Below are positions 24,846 through 37,572 of a stretch of DNA of 64,000 bases, one piece after another. How positions within the stretch are numbered: the first letter of the stretch is position 1; each line of letters begins with the position of its first letter. Where the stretch lies: positions 13,206,001-13,270,000 of the forward strand of contig OZ176054.1 of assembly GCA_964247055.1 (NCBI GenBank), given 5' to 3'. The notes beneath the pieces were generated by a model. The model was not told the DNA's origin and did no database searches. It saw only the letters and a program-made list of their open reading frames with translations. The position numbers and the translations under genes are program-made. Origin of the DNA: Paragordius varius. Taxonomy: Eukaryota; Nematomorpha.

Positions 24846-27800
24846 ATCTGGACAAAAAAATGTCAGTTTTATCCCTCAACATTCAAATCTAAATAATGTT
24901 GAACAAAACTCAGATGGTAGGAATTTGAAAAAATTAAACGTAAAAGCAGGCGCATATATTACTCAAAAGACAACTGGAAATTTTGCATTTTCACAAAAAT
25001 CATTGAATTTCAATGGATTAACAACAATGGATTTCAAAACCTTACCATCAAGAAAGATTTTTAATATTGAAGATAATCCTAGTCATTTAAGTCTGTCTAC
25101 CCCGGGTGTTAGGTATTATTGAAATTAATTTGATCAAAATTGCTTTTTGTTGGCTCACTTCAACTAACGAGTTTATTTATCATGTTTGAAATTTTTGGGT
25201 ATAAAAGATAGATATAGATCAAAGCGTGTCAAACACGCGCCTCGAAAATATTTCCAGTGATAAATTAAAAAAATACTGTCTAGCGATAATTGTTATCATA
25301 GATTTTTTGCAAGTTCTATGGTTGAAACTAATAAAATACCTATAAATGTCCATATACTTTTTAAATGAGGGGCGCTTGTCGGTTTTTTAAGTGAAAAATG
25401 CCCCCCACGAATTCATTTGTGTTGGACACCCCCTTGTTTATGCGCATTAGGTTGCCAATAGAATACTTTTCAAAAACAGTCGACATATATATGCAATCAA
25501 ATTTTTCATATAAAACCCATATATATATATAAATGGGAGGAATTGATAATGTAATAATATCACCATCGTTTATCTGAGATTAAATTTTTTGTAAAAAGTT
25601 TGAAAAACAAAATTTTACATCTTTTCATATATATATATCTTAGTCGTTATCAATCACTATATCCTAAATTAACGGTTTCCGACTCAGTCTTTTCAACAGA
25701 TTCGACTGATTCAAATGCGCTCTTCTCATCTTTCCATCAAGACAACGAAATTCTAGAAAATATTGATAAGCGGGATTTGTCTATTATATCGACACGTGAC
25801 AATTTATCTGGACATTCTGGTATAATAACATATGTATGGCTTGAAAGTTATCGAAGAATTGAAATTTTTACAGTTTTTGTCCTTTTTTTATCTGATAAAA
25901 AGCGATGAATTTTAATGGAAATAGCCTAAAAAACGATTTTTGTTCCTTAACTACTCTGTATTCATATAATTTCTATGGTGTGTAAAAAGAATTTAAATTG
26001 CTAATTTTTTTGTCCAAAAAATTGCGATATACACTAAAAATTGAAATTATACGGATAAAATGTAAAAGCATAAAGACAAATTTTTTTTTCAAAAGCAATC
26101 ATACTTTTTTAAACCTTATTTTATCCAATAAAACACATTTAATTAAATCGAAAAAAATACACAATTGATTGATTGTATCAATTTACATTTCTATATTATA
26201 ATTTGTAGTTTAAAACAATGAGTTAAAAAGTATGGTTGGTTGTCTTTTTGAAAAAAAATATTTGTCTTTATATTTTCACATTTTTTTACTGTCCTTTTAG
26301 AACATGATGGTGGTCCCTCCTTTGAACAACATCAAAGAAAGCAATTTGCGCAAATCAACTTTAATACAATTGAATTATTTCATCCATCTATGGTTGAGGA
26401 TTATTACCAATCAAATAACTTTTACAGTGAAGACGAGGGCGAAAATCAATTAATCAGTAGTGATTCTGAAAATGAAAGTCCTAAAAAACGAAGTGGCAGA
26501 ACTCAAAAGACGACGACTCCTGGAAAATTGCAAAATTTTAGTGGCTTTAATAGTTCCCTGCAAAATAGGAACCATCAAGAATCATCGTTGAATGTGAACA
26601 GCTTGCTAAAGAAATTAGCCTTTGAACGGCCCTTGTTTAAATGTACTAAACCTGGGTATGTATTACTTGATAGTTTTTTCTAAAATTTGGCGTTAAAAAG
26701 TTTATTATGATTTAATTTTGAATTCTTTAAGGTATAAATTTATACATATAAAATTAATAATTGAGTTTATTATAATAACGCTTATATCACACATTATTGT
26801 AACTTTTAAATATATCATTTGTTTAGGCATATGGATGTAAGTTAATGGTTTTCTCAATTTTATATTTCACCGTATTGTATTTAAATAAGTTAATAACTGG
26901 TTGCCTTTTTTTAAAAAATATTGTCTTTTAGTTTTTACTGTAATAAAAAATCGAATTACTAGAAACATATCTATGATAATATTTTTTTTTCTTAGATATA
27001 CCACGGCCCCAAGCGTAGAGGAATGTTATGAAATGTATATGAGCAATTTACGAAAAACTATAATAGATTTTTATGAAACCGATCCTGATATGGTGGATAA
27101 AGCTAGGAATCGCTTGATGATTAACAATTTTACAATTGAAAGAAAGGTTTCTCTTTAATCTTTTTTTTTCTTTTTTTTGGTAAAAAATTCAAAAATATTA
27201 ATCGTATTTGAAGTATTTAGATTGGATTTTATTAGTTATAAATTAGGTTTAAAATATTAAAATTTATATTGGTTAAGTGATATAAGTATAAAATTTTAAA
27301 TAGTTGTATGTAATTTGTGTTAGTGTAAAAGGAGTGTTTCAGTTTTATTATTTATATTTTTTGGTTCAACATTTGGATTTTTAAATAACATCTCCTTTGG
27401 TTTAATATAAATTGGTATATTTTAATCTGTAAAAAACCCAACACAAGCCTTTAAATTCCTATACAAATTATAATTTGATGAAAATTAGCCTTAAAATATT
27501 CTTTTAAATGACTAAAACAATATAAAACTTTAAAGTATAAATGTCTATATTTAATTTTTTTAAATTAAAAAAGAATCTATATGTATATATTATTTTGTAG
27601 GGTTATGGATCTATCATGTTCCCTGGAGAAATTAATGTTATAGGCCTCAATATTGATAGGAATGGTAAAAAGATTTATTTATACTTTCAAACTTTATTAA
27701 AATTACCATATTTTTGAAAATTTTAACGGGGAAAAAATCAATTTTATTTTTTTTGAATAATGAAACAAAAACAATTATAGATAAAATTCATTTTTTATAG

Positions 27801-28885
27801 CCATATAAACATATTTTTAATTTAAATCTCACAAGGGATTGTATAAAATATTCTTCAATAGACACCATATTGAAATAAAATTAATATATTTGTATTCTTT
27901 TTCGTTTTTATTAGTCCTGATTGATGTTAAGGATGTCGAAATTTATCCGGACGAAGTCGATAAACCCATATTGGGTGAGGAAATGAACCGACCAGCTCTT
28001 ATAACACTTCACAATACTTATCCAATTGATAAATCAACTTTGCAACCAATTAAGGTACTAATTTATTAAATTAAAAGTAGAAATTACAGTAAAAACTGAA
28101 ATTATACGGACAAAACCTCAAAAAAGATAAATATTTTTTTTCTAGAATCTTGATTTGTTCCAATATAACTCATTGTTTTAAACTGCAAAATACGAAATTG
28201 ATATGTTTATTGGTAAAACAATTAATTATTTATTTACAATCGTAGGAAAAATTAAGAAAAAATGATGGTTGTCTTTCGTGTAAATATATTTGTCTTTATA
28301 TATTTTGTCCGTGTAATTTCAGTTTTTACTGTATACCTATGTCAGGATGCATAAAGTTAGAAAATACCCAAATATTTAATAAAAATAGCTTAGTCACATT
28401 AATAACAAAGGTTTGTGATAATGGGGTTAACCTCCTATCATTTATATTAATGTTTTTCTATTAAATATTGTGGACAGATAAAAGACCTTTTAATTTTAAG
28501 TTAACGGATTTTTGTTTTTAAAATATAGTTTATTTTATGTTGTTAATAAATATAAATATAGGAATTGGATAAAATAATTGATTTCAATTATGAGAAACGT
28601 TTACGCATCGCTTGTAAGAAAATGGGCGTCAAATTTGTCGATTATATTCCACACACTGGGACATGGATGTTTGAGGTAATTTTAGTTTCAGATCAATTAA
28701 AAAATTTTTTGATAAATTATTTGAGATAATTAAAATTTAATTTTTTTTTACATGATATCTGTTTTTAAAGTTTTTTAACCTTTACGCATTAATTTTTTGT
28801 TTCAATTCGAAAAAGTTCGTAATTTATCATTTATAAATATATATATTATATGATGCTAAAATTATTTTAGGTATCCCATTTTTAA
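24846..28885 (+). CDS. NUP98: NUP98 nucleoporin (copy B), 5'-truncated by duplication
   Basis: Exons: 24846-25112, 25644-25819, 26301-26655, 26996-27146, 27601-27664, 27915-28054, 28562-28675, 28871-28885, with the same phases as copy A. Homology to copy A begins inside the exon at GATCTGG, so the first visible exon of copy A has no counterpart and no start codon is evident. An AG at 24844-24845 could serve as acceptor. The C-terminal domain is nearly unchanged (TAPSVEECYEMY, GYGSIMFPGE, KPILGEEMNRP, GTWMFEVSHF). Differences are mostly conservative and lengths differ by whole codons: the linker exon is 24 nt shorter. That suggests the frame stayed under selection for some time after duplication. 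The last exon again reads VSHF-stop. Whether it is transcribed is unknown; it could be a stump or a short pore-targeting protein. Confidence 0.75.
26032..26291. mobile_element. MITE in NUP98-B intron
   Basis: Counterpart of 5459-5706. The left arm is CACTAAAAATTGAAATTATA and the right end TTTTTTTACTG lies 9 bp before the exon acceptor. Confidence 0.8.
28087..28331. mobile_element. MITE in NUP98-B intron
   Basis: The ends CAGTAAAAACTGAAATTATA and CAGTTTTTACTG are flanked by TA on both sides, as expected for Tc1/mariner target-site duplication. Confidence 0.85.
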
Positions 28886-29605
28886 GCCTCAAAGATTACT
28901 TTATCTGGAGAAAATGACTCAAAAAAATCACAAGCAAATTCTACATAAGAAACAGTCTTCTCTATTATATTAATGTTATGATAAATATCCATTTTATAAA
29001 ATAAATAAATGTTTAAATGCGGACATATACTAATGTTTATATTTATTGAAATCTTTTCATAAATATTTTTATTGTTTTCTTTGCTCATTTTCTATATAAA
29101 TATGGTTTGTCATATTTAAACCGATATTCATAATAAATATATATATTATATAACTAATAAATTATATATAATGACTTTAAAACACAATGTTAAAATAAAT
29201 AGTTATGTGATGTGGGGGTGTAGGGGTAAAATACATAAAAATAACTAATATCATTTTTTAGGAATTATTTTAGAACCCAAATAATTAAAACTTAGATATC
29301 AAAAAAAAAGTTTATTCTGTTGAAACTATACAAGTGTGCTTAAATTATCTTTTCAAATTCAAATTTTTGACTAATTTTTTTTTCAAAAAGAGGTTTGACT
29401 GTTATACATATTAAAAAGTGACTGATCTTCGCGGTTTTACATTTAAACTAATATAAAAAAGGATATATATTAATATAAGGGGCGAAAATTAAAGAGAATT
29501 TTTCTATACATTAAGTTAAAAGTAATAGAAAATGTGACATCTTTTATAAGTTTTTGAAACTTGGACAATAAAAAGGGTAGTTTTTTCCCCCACGTTTAGT
29601 TTAGT

Positions 29606-32600
29606 TTAAGACATGAATTGCATGATTGCTCGCAGTGCATAAAGATTGGCTGCTTGGATTTTGGCATCCATATTCATGAGATTAACATGGACCTAAATAC
29701 AATTAGATTAAACAAAAAATAATAAAAGTTTTTTCACTAAATTTTCAAAAATCGCTTTTAATACAGCAAAAAATTAAAATTATAACGGGCAAAATGTAAA
29801 ACTATAATGAAAAATGTTTTTTTCCCAACCATACCTTTTTAAAACCTTCTTTATTTTTCTTATATAAACTAAACTATTCAATTTTAATTGTAAAAAATAA
29901 TTCATGTGTTATTGATATAGATAGATCTCTCCATACTTTGGATTAAACAATGAGTTTTAAAATTTAAAAAATATGTAAGATTGTTTTAAACAAGAAAATA
30001 TTTGTCTTTATATCAATAAAACTCATTTAATCTAGTTGAAAGTTAATTAAAGTCATAAAAAATCGTAAAACCTACATGACTTAATATATTATTATATTCT
30101 TTAAGAAATTCACAAAATTACTCCCTAAAAATATATGTATGTTTTTTACTTTAAAAAAATAAAATATCTACCTTTTCTGATTCTAGGAAGTCGCGCATAA
30201 ATCCTTCCTTAATGCAAAACTCTAAGGAACTCGAAGTACTGCTACTCCTTTTACTTAAAGGGGAATTTTTTGTCCCTTCATTTCCGACGCCGTTAGACTT
30301 TTTACCCCGTTTTTTCGTATTGGTAGAATGGGTTTGACCAGATTTTTTGTTCTTGGAATATAATATGTAAAAAGATTAAAAATTAAAATTAGTTTGATAA
30401 ATATCAAAAGTTAAAAAATAATGAATTTTTTTCCATAAAAAACCCCGACTATTTTCTTATTTCACAAACTAAGAACGATATGTTATTTATACAGAAAAAA
30501 AATTAATTTTGTCCAAATAAATGTTTCATATATAATCAGAAAGTGAAAAAAAAGTATTTTTTCAGGAAATTAAACGAAATATAAAATTCTTCAATTATAT
30601 TTAAACTAAAATTGTTAAATGTAAAATAAGGTATAATAACTAAATTTGCTTCTCTATTCCATATTTTAAATGGATTTATATTATAAAAAGTATATCTTAT
30701 ATATTTATAGGGAAAAACTACAAGTCTTTTAGTGTTTTATTTCAAAAAAAAATTTTTAAAATCTTACTGTATTCATGTTGCCATGAGGTGGATTAGTAGA
30801 AGATTGTTCAATTTTTGTTGCAAAAGATTGTTGCTTGTTCTTATTGAGAGAAGTTTCAGGAACCGATTCAATTCTAAATAAATTTATATTTCATGGTAAA
30901 AATTGATATAGACTTTTAAAAATAGTGGTTTTATTATGTATATATATTACATTTACATTTCTAATTCACACTTGAACAATTCAAATACACCTTGAACAAT
31001 TGAAATTTACCCTAAAAATAAAATATGTCTTTTTTAAGGTTAAAAAATTTACTTTTAATTTTTTTCATATTTTTAAAATATGAAATTCTGTTTAACATTT
31101 ATACAATACTGAAAAAATAATTAACTATGGTCAAATTATATTCTTCATATTAAGCCCGAAAATTCATAATTTATTTTTAGAGTGGTTTGAAATGGCTGAC
31201 GGTGACTTTGAATTGTTCAAGGATGAATTTGAATTGTTTAAGGTGAAATTAGAATTGATGGTATATATTCAGTTTAAATTTTTTCGTTTAATATACAATA
31301 AAAATTGGAATTATACGGACAAAAAGTAAAAAACATAGAAACTAATATTTTTTCAAAAAACACCCATAATTTTTTTAAGGTTAATTTTTCCAATATAAAT
31401 TATTTGATAAAAATTAATTGTGTTACTACTTTACATTTCTATTTTATACTTTACAATGAATTCATATAAAAAAATCAAGTGTTTTAAAAAGTATTTCGGG
31501 TTGTTTAAAAAATAAAATATTTATCCTTAGGTTTTTACGTTTTGTCCATAGTATAATTTCAGTTTTTACTCTAGTATATACTTTGACAAAAGATATATAT
31601 ATAAACTATTGAAAAAAACTAACCTAATTATGTTAAATAGATATCAGTTTAAAACTTTTTGCATTAATTTTAATATAAAACAAATTCTTTTTTAACGTTT
31701 TTCCATAGTAAAATTGCAATCTTTACTCTAGTATATAGTTTGGTAAAAAATTGATATAAACTATTGAGAAAACTAATTTGATTATGTTTAATATATTCAA
31801 TTTAAAACTTTTTGCATTTTTATAAACATAAAAAGACTTTGTAAAAATTGATATAAATACTATTGCCAAAAACTAATCAGATTATGTTAAATATATTCAG
31901 TTAAAACTTTTTGCATTTTTATTAAGATAAAAAGACTTTGTTAAAATAATTTCATATCACCTGAATAATTTGGGCGATTTTTTTCCCTTATTTTCCATTT
32001 TATCATAATTTTCATTTTTATTGTCTTTGTTGTGAATTACAATGTTGTAACAAGCGTCACAAAAGGTCGGAGCTAAAATACGTTGCGGATAACACGTTAA
32101 AGTTTTAATGACCTAGAAATATTAAACATTAATTTAAATTTAAATTTTATGGTAAAAATTGAAATTATCCGGACAAAACGTTAAAATATATAGACAAATA
32201 TTTATATCTAAAAAACAACCATACTTTTTAAAACCTGAATGTTTCCCATATAAGCTACTTTGTTATAATTGTAAAATATAGAATTGATTGTGTTAGTATT
32301 TTATATTACTCTATTTCACACTTTGCCATTTAAAACAATGAGTTATATTGAAATAATTAACGATTAAAAAGTATGGTTGTCTTTTAGAAAAAAATACTTG
32401 TCTTTATATTTTCACGTTTGCTCCGTATAATTTCAGTTTTACAACGTTATTGATGACCTAACAATAAAGCACAATACAATGTTTAATTTGAATTTAAATT
32501 CATTCCTCTTGTGGTAAAACTTAAATTATAATAAAACTAAATTAAAATCACTTATATCCACACAATTTTTTGGCGATATAAATTTTTATTGTTTTTTTTT

Positions 32601-35600
32601 CGTAACAAATGTTAGAAAGCTTTTTTTTATTTTTACAAGTTATTTCTGAGAAACCCTTGTGATATAAGAAAATCAATGAAAAATCATAAATTTATATAAT
32701 TTTATTTATATGATTTACAAATAAACGTAAATTTTTATTTGGAAAATACTTGCAATTAATGGAAACCAATCAGTACTTTTAAAACTCGTAAAGTAATTTG
32801 AAATATAAATTAATTAAGTGTTTAGCTTGGACAGTGATAAATAATATATTGAATAGCCATAATTTTGAAAAAGTATATAATATCCCTTTATAATATAAAA
32901 AATGTTTTTTTGATAATTTTTAATTAACGGTATTTATTCTAAAAAAGTGTTAAGTTAACACAAAATATTTTAATAGATTCAAAAAATATTCTTTATTTTA
33001 TAAAAACCATTTTCAAATTTCTCGTTAACAGCTGATTGACTTGACTGTAATCATAATCGTCATGGCGGATCCCATATGCCGAATGAATGTAATTCCAAAT
33101 GGCCCGCCGAAACATGGACGTATCTACGTTACTTACACAACCCATTCTAAAATATTTAATATTAATAAGAATAAAAAATTTAGTTTTTTAATTTTATCAT
33201 AAATAATAAGTAATAATAAATTTTTTCTATTAAGCATTTGTTACAAAAATACCCATAAAATATATATGTAAAGTTAAATGTTTTTATTGAAAAAACGCGG
33301 GGAATAATTAGCTATTACAAAATGTAAAAATCCGAAAAAAAGGTTTTTTTAAAAATTAAACAAGTATGTAAATAATGTTTTAAACACAAATTTATTTATT
33401 TATTATCAAGTAGAAAAATTTAAAAAAATAGTTAAGTAAGTATGCTTTATAAATGCAGTATTACATAAATTTTGTAAAAAATGTCATTTATACAAAAAAA
33501 TAGGTCTATATTCGCACAAAAAATGGAAAAAAAAGATTAGTTAATAATTAATTAAGCAAATTTATAGTACGTGGAATAAGTGAGATGATATGCCATACGG
33601 AATTTGTCATCTAACAGATTGCTTAGTTCAGGACATAATCTATTAACCAATGCATACCCATGGTGTTCCCAAGAATAATCCTATGTAATATATTTTTAAA
33701 CAAAAATAAAAAAAGAAAAAATTTTAAATAAAACTAAATAAAGTAAAAAGAATGGTAAATAAAAGTTTTATAAAATATATAATTGTGGTATATTAAACAA
33801 TCCTTTACAGTAAAAATCGAAATTATATGGACAAAACGTAAAAATGTTATGATAAAAAATTTTTTTGAAAAGATTTTCATACTTTTTTTAGTATCCTACT
33901 AAAATCATTTGATAACACTCTTAAGATATGTAATTAATTGTGTTACCAATATACATTGTTATTTTATACTAGCCAATTAAAAACAATGAATAATATTTAA
34001 AACCAAGTTTTTGTCGTTATATTTTTACATTTTGTCCGTATAATTTCATTTTTTACTGATAGGCATTTATATAAATATAAAATATATCAAAAAAATTGGA
34101 ATTTTTAAAAAAATGCACTGTTTTTTTGCAGATCTCATCTCTATCTGGGGAAAAAAACTTGGTTTATTACTCAAGGGTAATTTTATGAAATTTTTACATT
34201 TCACTCTATTTTATACATTATTTAACTTAAAAAAACCCAAAATTTAGTCGATAGCAATATTTTTTCCAAATTATAATTTAGAAGAAATATCAACTTGAAT
34301 TCTAAAGGTAGGAGCTTGACTAGGATGGTCTCGTTTAGCAAAATCGACGTACGAAAAAGTTTCATCAGCGGAAATAAAAGTTGAAGCTTTGACTAAATCC
34401 AACACTTCCGTGAGATTTGAACCGTCTCGTTTAAGTTTATTTCTCCAATCTTCAGTTTTGTTTTCATCTCTGACCATGGTTAAAATTTCATATTATATAC
34501 CATTTACAATTCAAATTCAAATTCACTCTTAAACAATTTCACCCTTAAGCGATTCTAATTCACCCTTAAACAATTCATATTCACCCTTAAACAATTCAAA
34601 TTCACCCTTAAACAATTCAAATTCACCCTTATACAATTTAAATTCACCCTTAAACAATTCAAAAAAAATTCAAATTGAACCCTCAAAATAAATTATGTGT
34701 TTTCGGGCAGCTAATATAACTCATCATCATTAATATGAAATATATTTTTAAGAACATATATTATATTTTCGGCATTATATTAAAAACAGAATTTCGTATT
34801 TTAAAAATATTAAAAAATAATGGTAGATTATAATCGTAAAAAACATATAATTTATTTTAGAGTGAATTTAAATTGTTTAAGGGTGAATTTGAATTGTTAG
34901 AGGGTGAATTTGAATTGTTCAAGGGTGAATTTGAATTGTTTGAGGATGAATTTGAATTGGAAATGATGTAGCAAAGGATGAAAGGACATACGTCAAAATA
35001 TAAAGACAATAATTTTTCTCAAAAGACAACTACATTTTTTAAACTTGATTGTTTTTTAAAAATAACTAAATGTTTTGAACTGCAAAGTAAGAAATAGTTG
35101 TGTAAAAGGGTAATATAATCAATTATCTATTTTATATAATTTGTGGCGGAAAAACTAAGTTTCCTAGCAGTATGAGGTTATTTTTTTAAAAAAAATTATA
35201 TGTCTTTATGTTTTTAAGTTTTGTCCGTAAAATTTTAGTAGGCAATCAAAATGTAAAAATAAAAGTATGGTAAAAATAAATATTAAATATATATCACTAT
35301 TGGTTTCCCCCAAAACTATAAAAATTAAGGATAAAAAAATATTTTTTAACAAAATTCATATTATAAGCAACATGGTATACTTTTGACAAAAAAATATTTT
35401 ATTCATTTTATATACCATTTACAATTCAAATTCACCCCCTGAACAATTCAATTTTACCCTTGAACAATTCAAATTCACCCTCAAATAAATAACATGTTTT
35501 TTAAGATTAAAAAATACCAATATTTTTATATATTTTTAAAAAATAAAAATTTTGTTTTAAAATCATACTGAAAAAATAATAAACTATAACATAAACATAT

Positions 35601-37028
35601 ATTTCATATTTATAATGAGTTATATTAGCTGTCCGAAAACATATAATATATTTTTAGGGTGAATATGAATTGTTCAAGGGTCAATTTGAACAGTAAATGG
35701 TATATATTTATTCTAGGAAATATTAGTAAATTAATTTTCATCTATATTCCAATAGTCGTAAACTAAAACAATTGTATTTTTCTTTAAGAGTTTAAATAAA
35801 ATTTTAACTTGTTTAAAAAATTTAGTAAATAAGTTTTACTTGAAATTATTCGTTCGACGCAAGTTAGTTTCATCGAATTGAAGTAAGAGGGATGATGGAC
35901 AACTACTATTTGTCGTAGTGTTGTCTTCATCAGAAGTAATTCCACTTTGAGGTGAACTCAACAAGACATTAAAATTGGGGTTTTTAATCACATTCTAATA
36001 ATGTAATAAAAACTTAATTTATACTACTATGGATGGACAAAATGTAAAAAAATAAAAGACAATTTTTTTTCTAAAAAAACAACCCCATACATGGTTAAAG
36101 AAACCTTAATTTATCCTATAAAAAACATTTAATTATAATCAAATACATTAATGAATGTGTTATCAATTTCCATTTCTATATAAAACAATGAGAGTTATAT
36201 TTAAAAATATTAAGATTAAAAGTCTATTGGAAAAAATATATGTCTTTATATTTTAACATTTGTCCGTATAATTTCAATTTTTACCGTAAAATTAATGTAT
36301 CAAAATTACTGAAAGAGACAAATATTTTTTGGTATATAAAGATAGCCCCATACTTTTTTGAACACACCTTGATTTTTATTAAGTATGTAACCTATTGATT
36401 ATTTTGGATTGCAAGCATAGGGAGAAACATAAATAGGGTTACAAAATTATATTAGTTTATGTGGGAAATATCAAGGTATAAAAAAGTATGGCTATCTATA
36501 AATTGTCTATTGTTAGGGTAATATATAAGGACAAACCCTTAAAACTAAAAGAAAAATATAATAAAAAAGACATTTTTTTTATAAATAAAAAGACCCCAAA
36601 ATTATTTTATAAAAACATTGATATTTTATATATATTTTACATGTTAACAATTTGGAATTTCATAGGTGTCTTTACTAATTTATGTATCTATTTTCCTCAA
36701 TTTATCGCCCCAAAATAATAGGTTATATTACTTGTAAAATTAATCAAGGTTATAATATAAAATCGTCTTCATATATGTTATATAGGATAATTTTATTTCA
36801 ATTAACATACTGCAGTTTCTAGCGTGGATTCAAAGGTATAATTTTTTAATGTAGTTTGTGGAGGTTCAGGTTTAATGGTCATAGCCAGGGCGATATCTAT
36901 TGCTTTTTGAGATGAGGGTGTTGCTATATATATGTAGGAAAAAATTATTGAACATTTTTTAGAAATATTGTGACTCAAACTAATGTTTTAACACATCATC
37001 CAGTTAAAGTTTTTTAATCAAAAGTTTG

Positions 37029-37065
<37 letters not shown>

Positions 37066-37528
37066 AAAAAATTATTAAACATTTTTATAAATTGTAAAAT
37101 AAAAATCTAATGTTTTAACAATATAAACATTTTTATAAATTGTAGAATAAAAATCTAATGTTTTAACACATCATCTAAAGTTTTTTAATCAATCGCTTTT
37201 TTTATTTATATATATTAAAGGAAAAAATTATCAAACATTTTTATAAATTGTAGAATAAAAATCTAATGTTTTAACACATCATCAAGTTTTTTAATCAATC
37301 GCTTTTTTTATTTATATATATATAGGAAAAAATTTATTAAACATTTATAAATTGTAGAATAAAAATCTAATGTTTTAACACATCATCCAGTTAAAGTTTG
37401 TTAATCAAAAGTTCGTTTATATATATATATATATATATATAATTATTAAACATTTTTATAAATTGTAGAATTAAATTGATGTTTTAACACATCATCCAGT
37501 TAAATTTTTAATCAAAAGTTCGCTTTTT

Positions 37529-37572
<44 letters not shown>

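Noticed and set aside
36488-36718. 76-codon Lys/Ile-rich frame
   Set aside because: Intronic on the opposite strand to sestrin and partly made of a decayed repeat.
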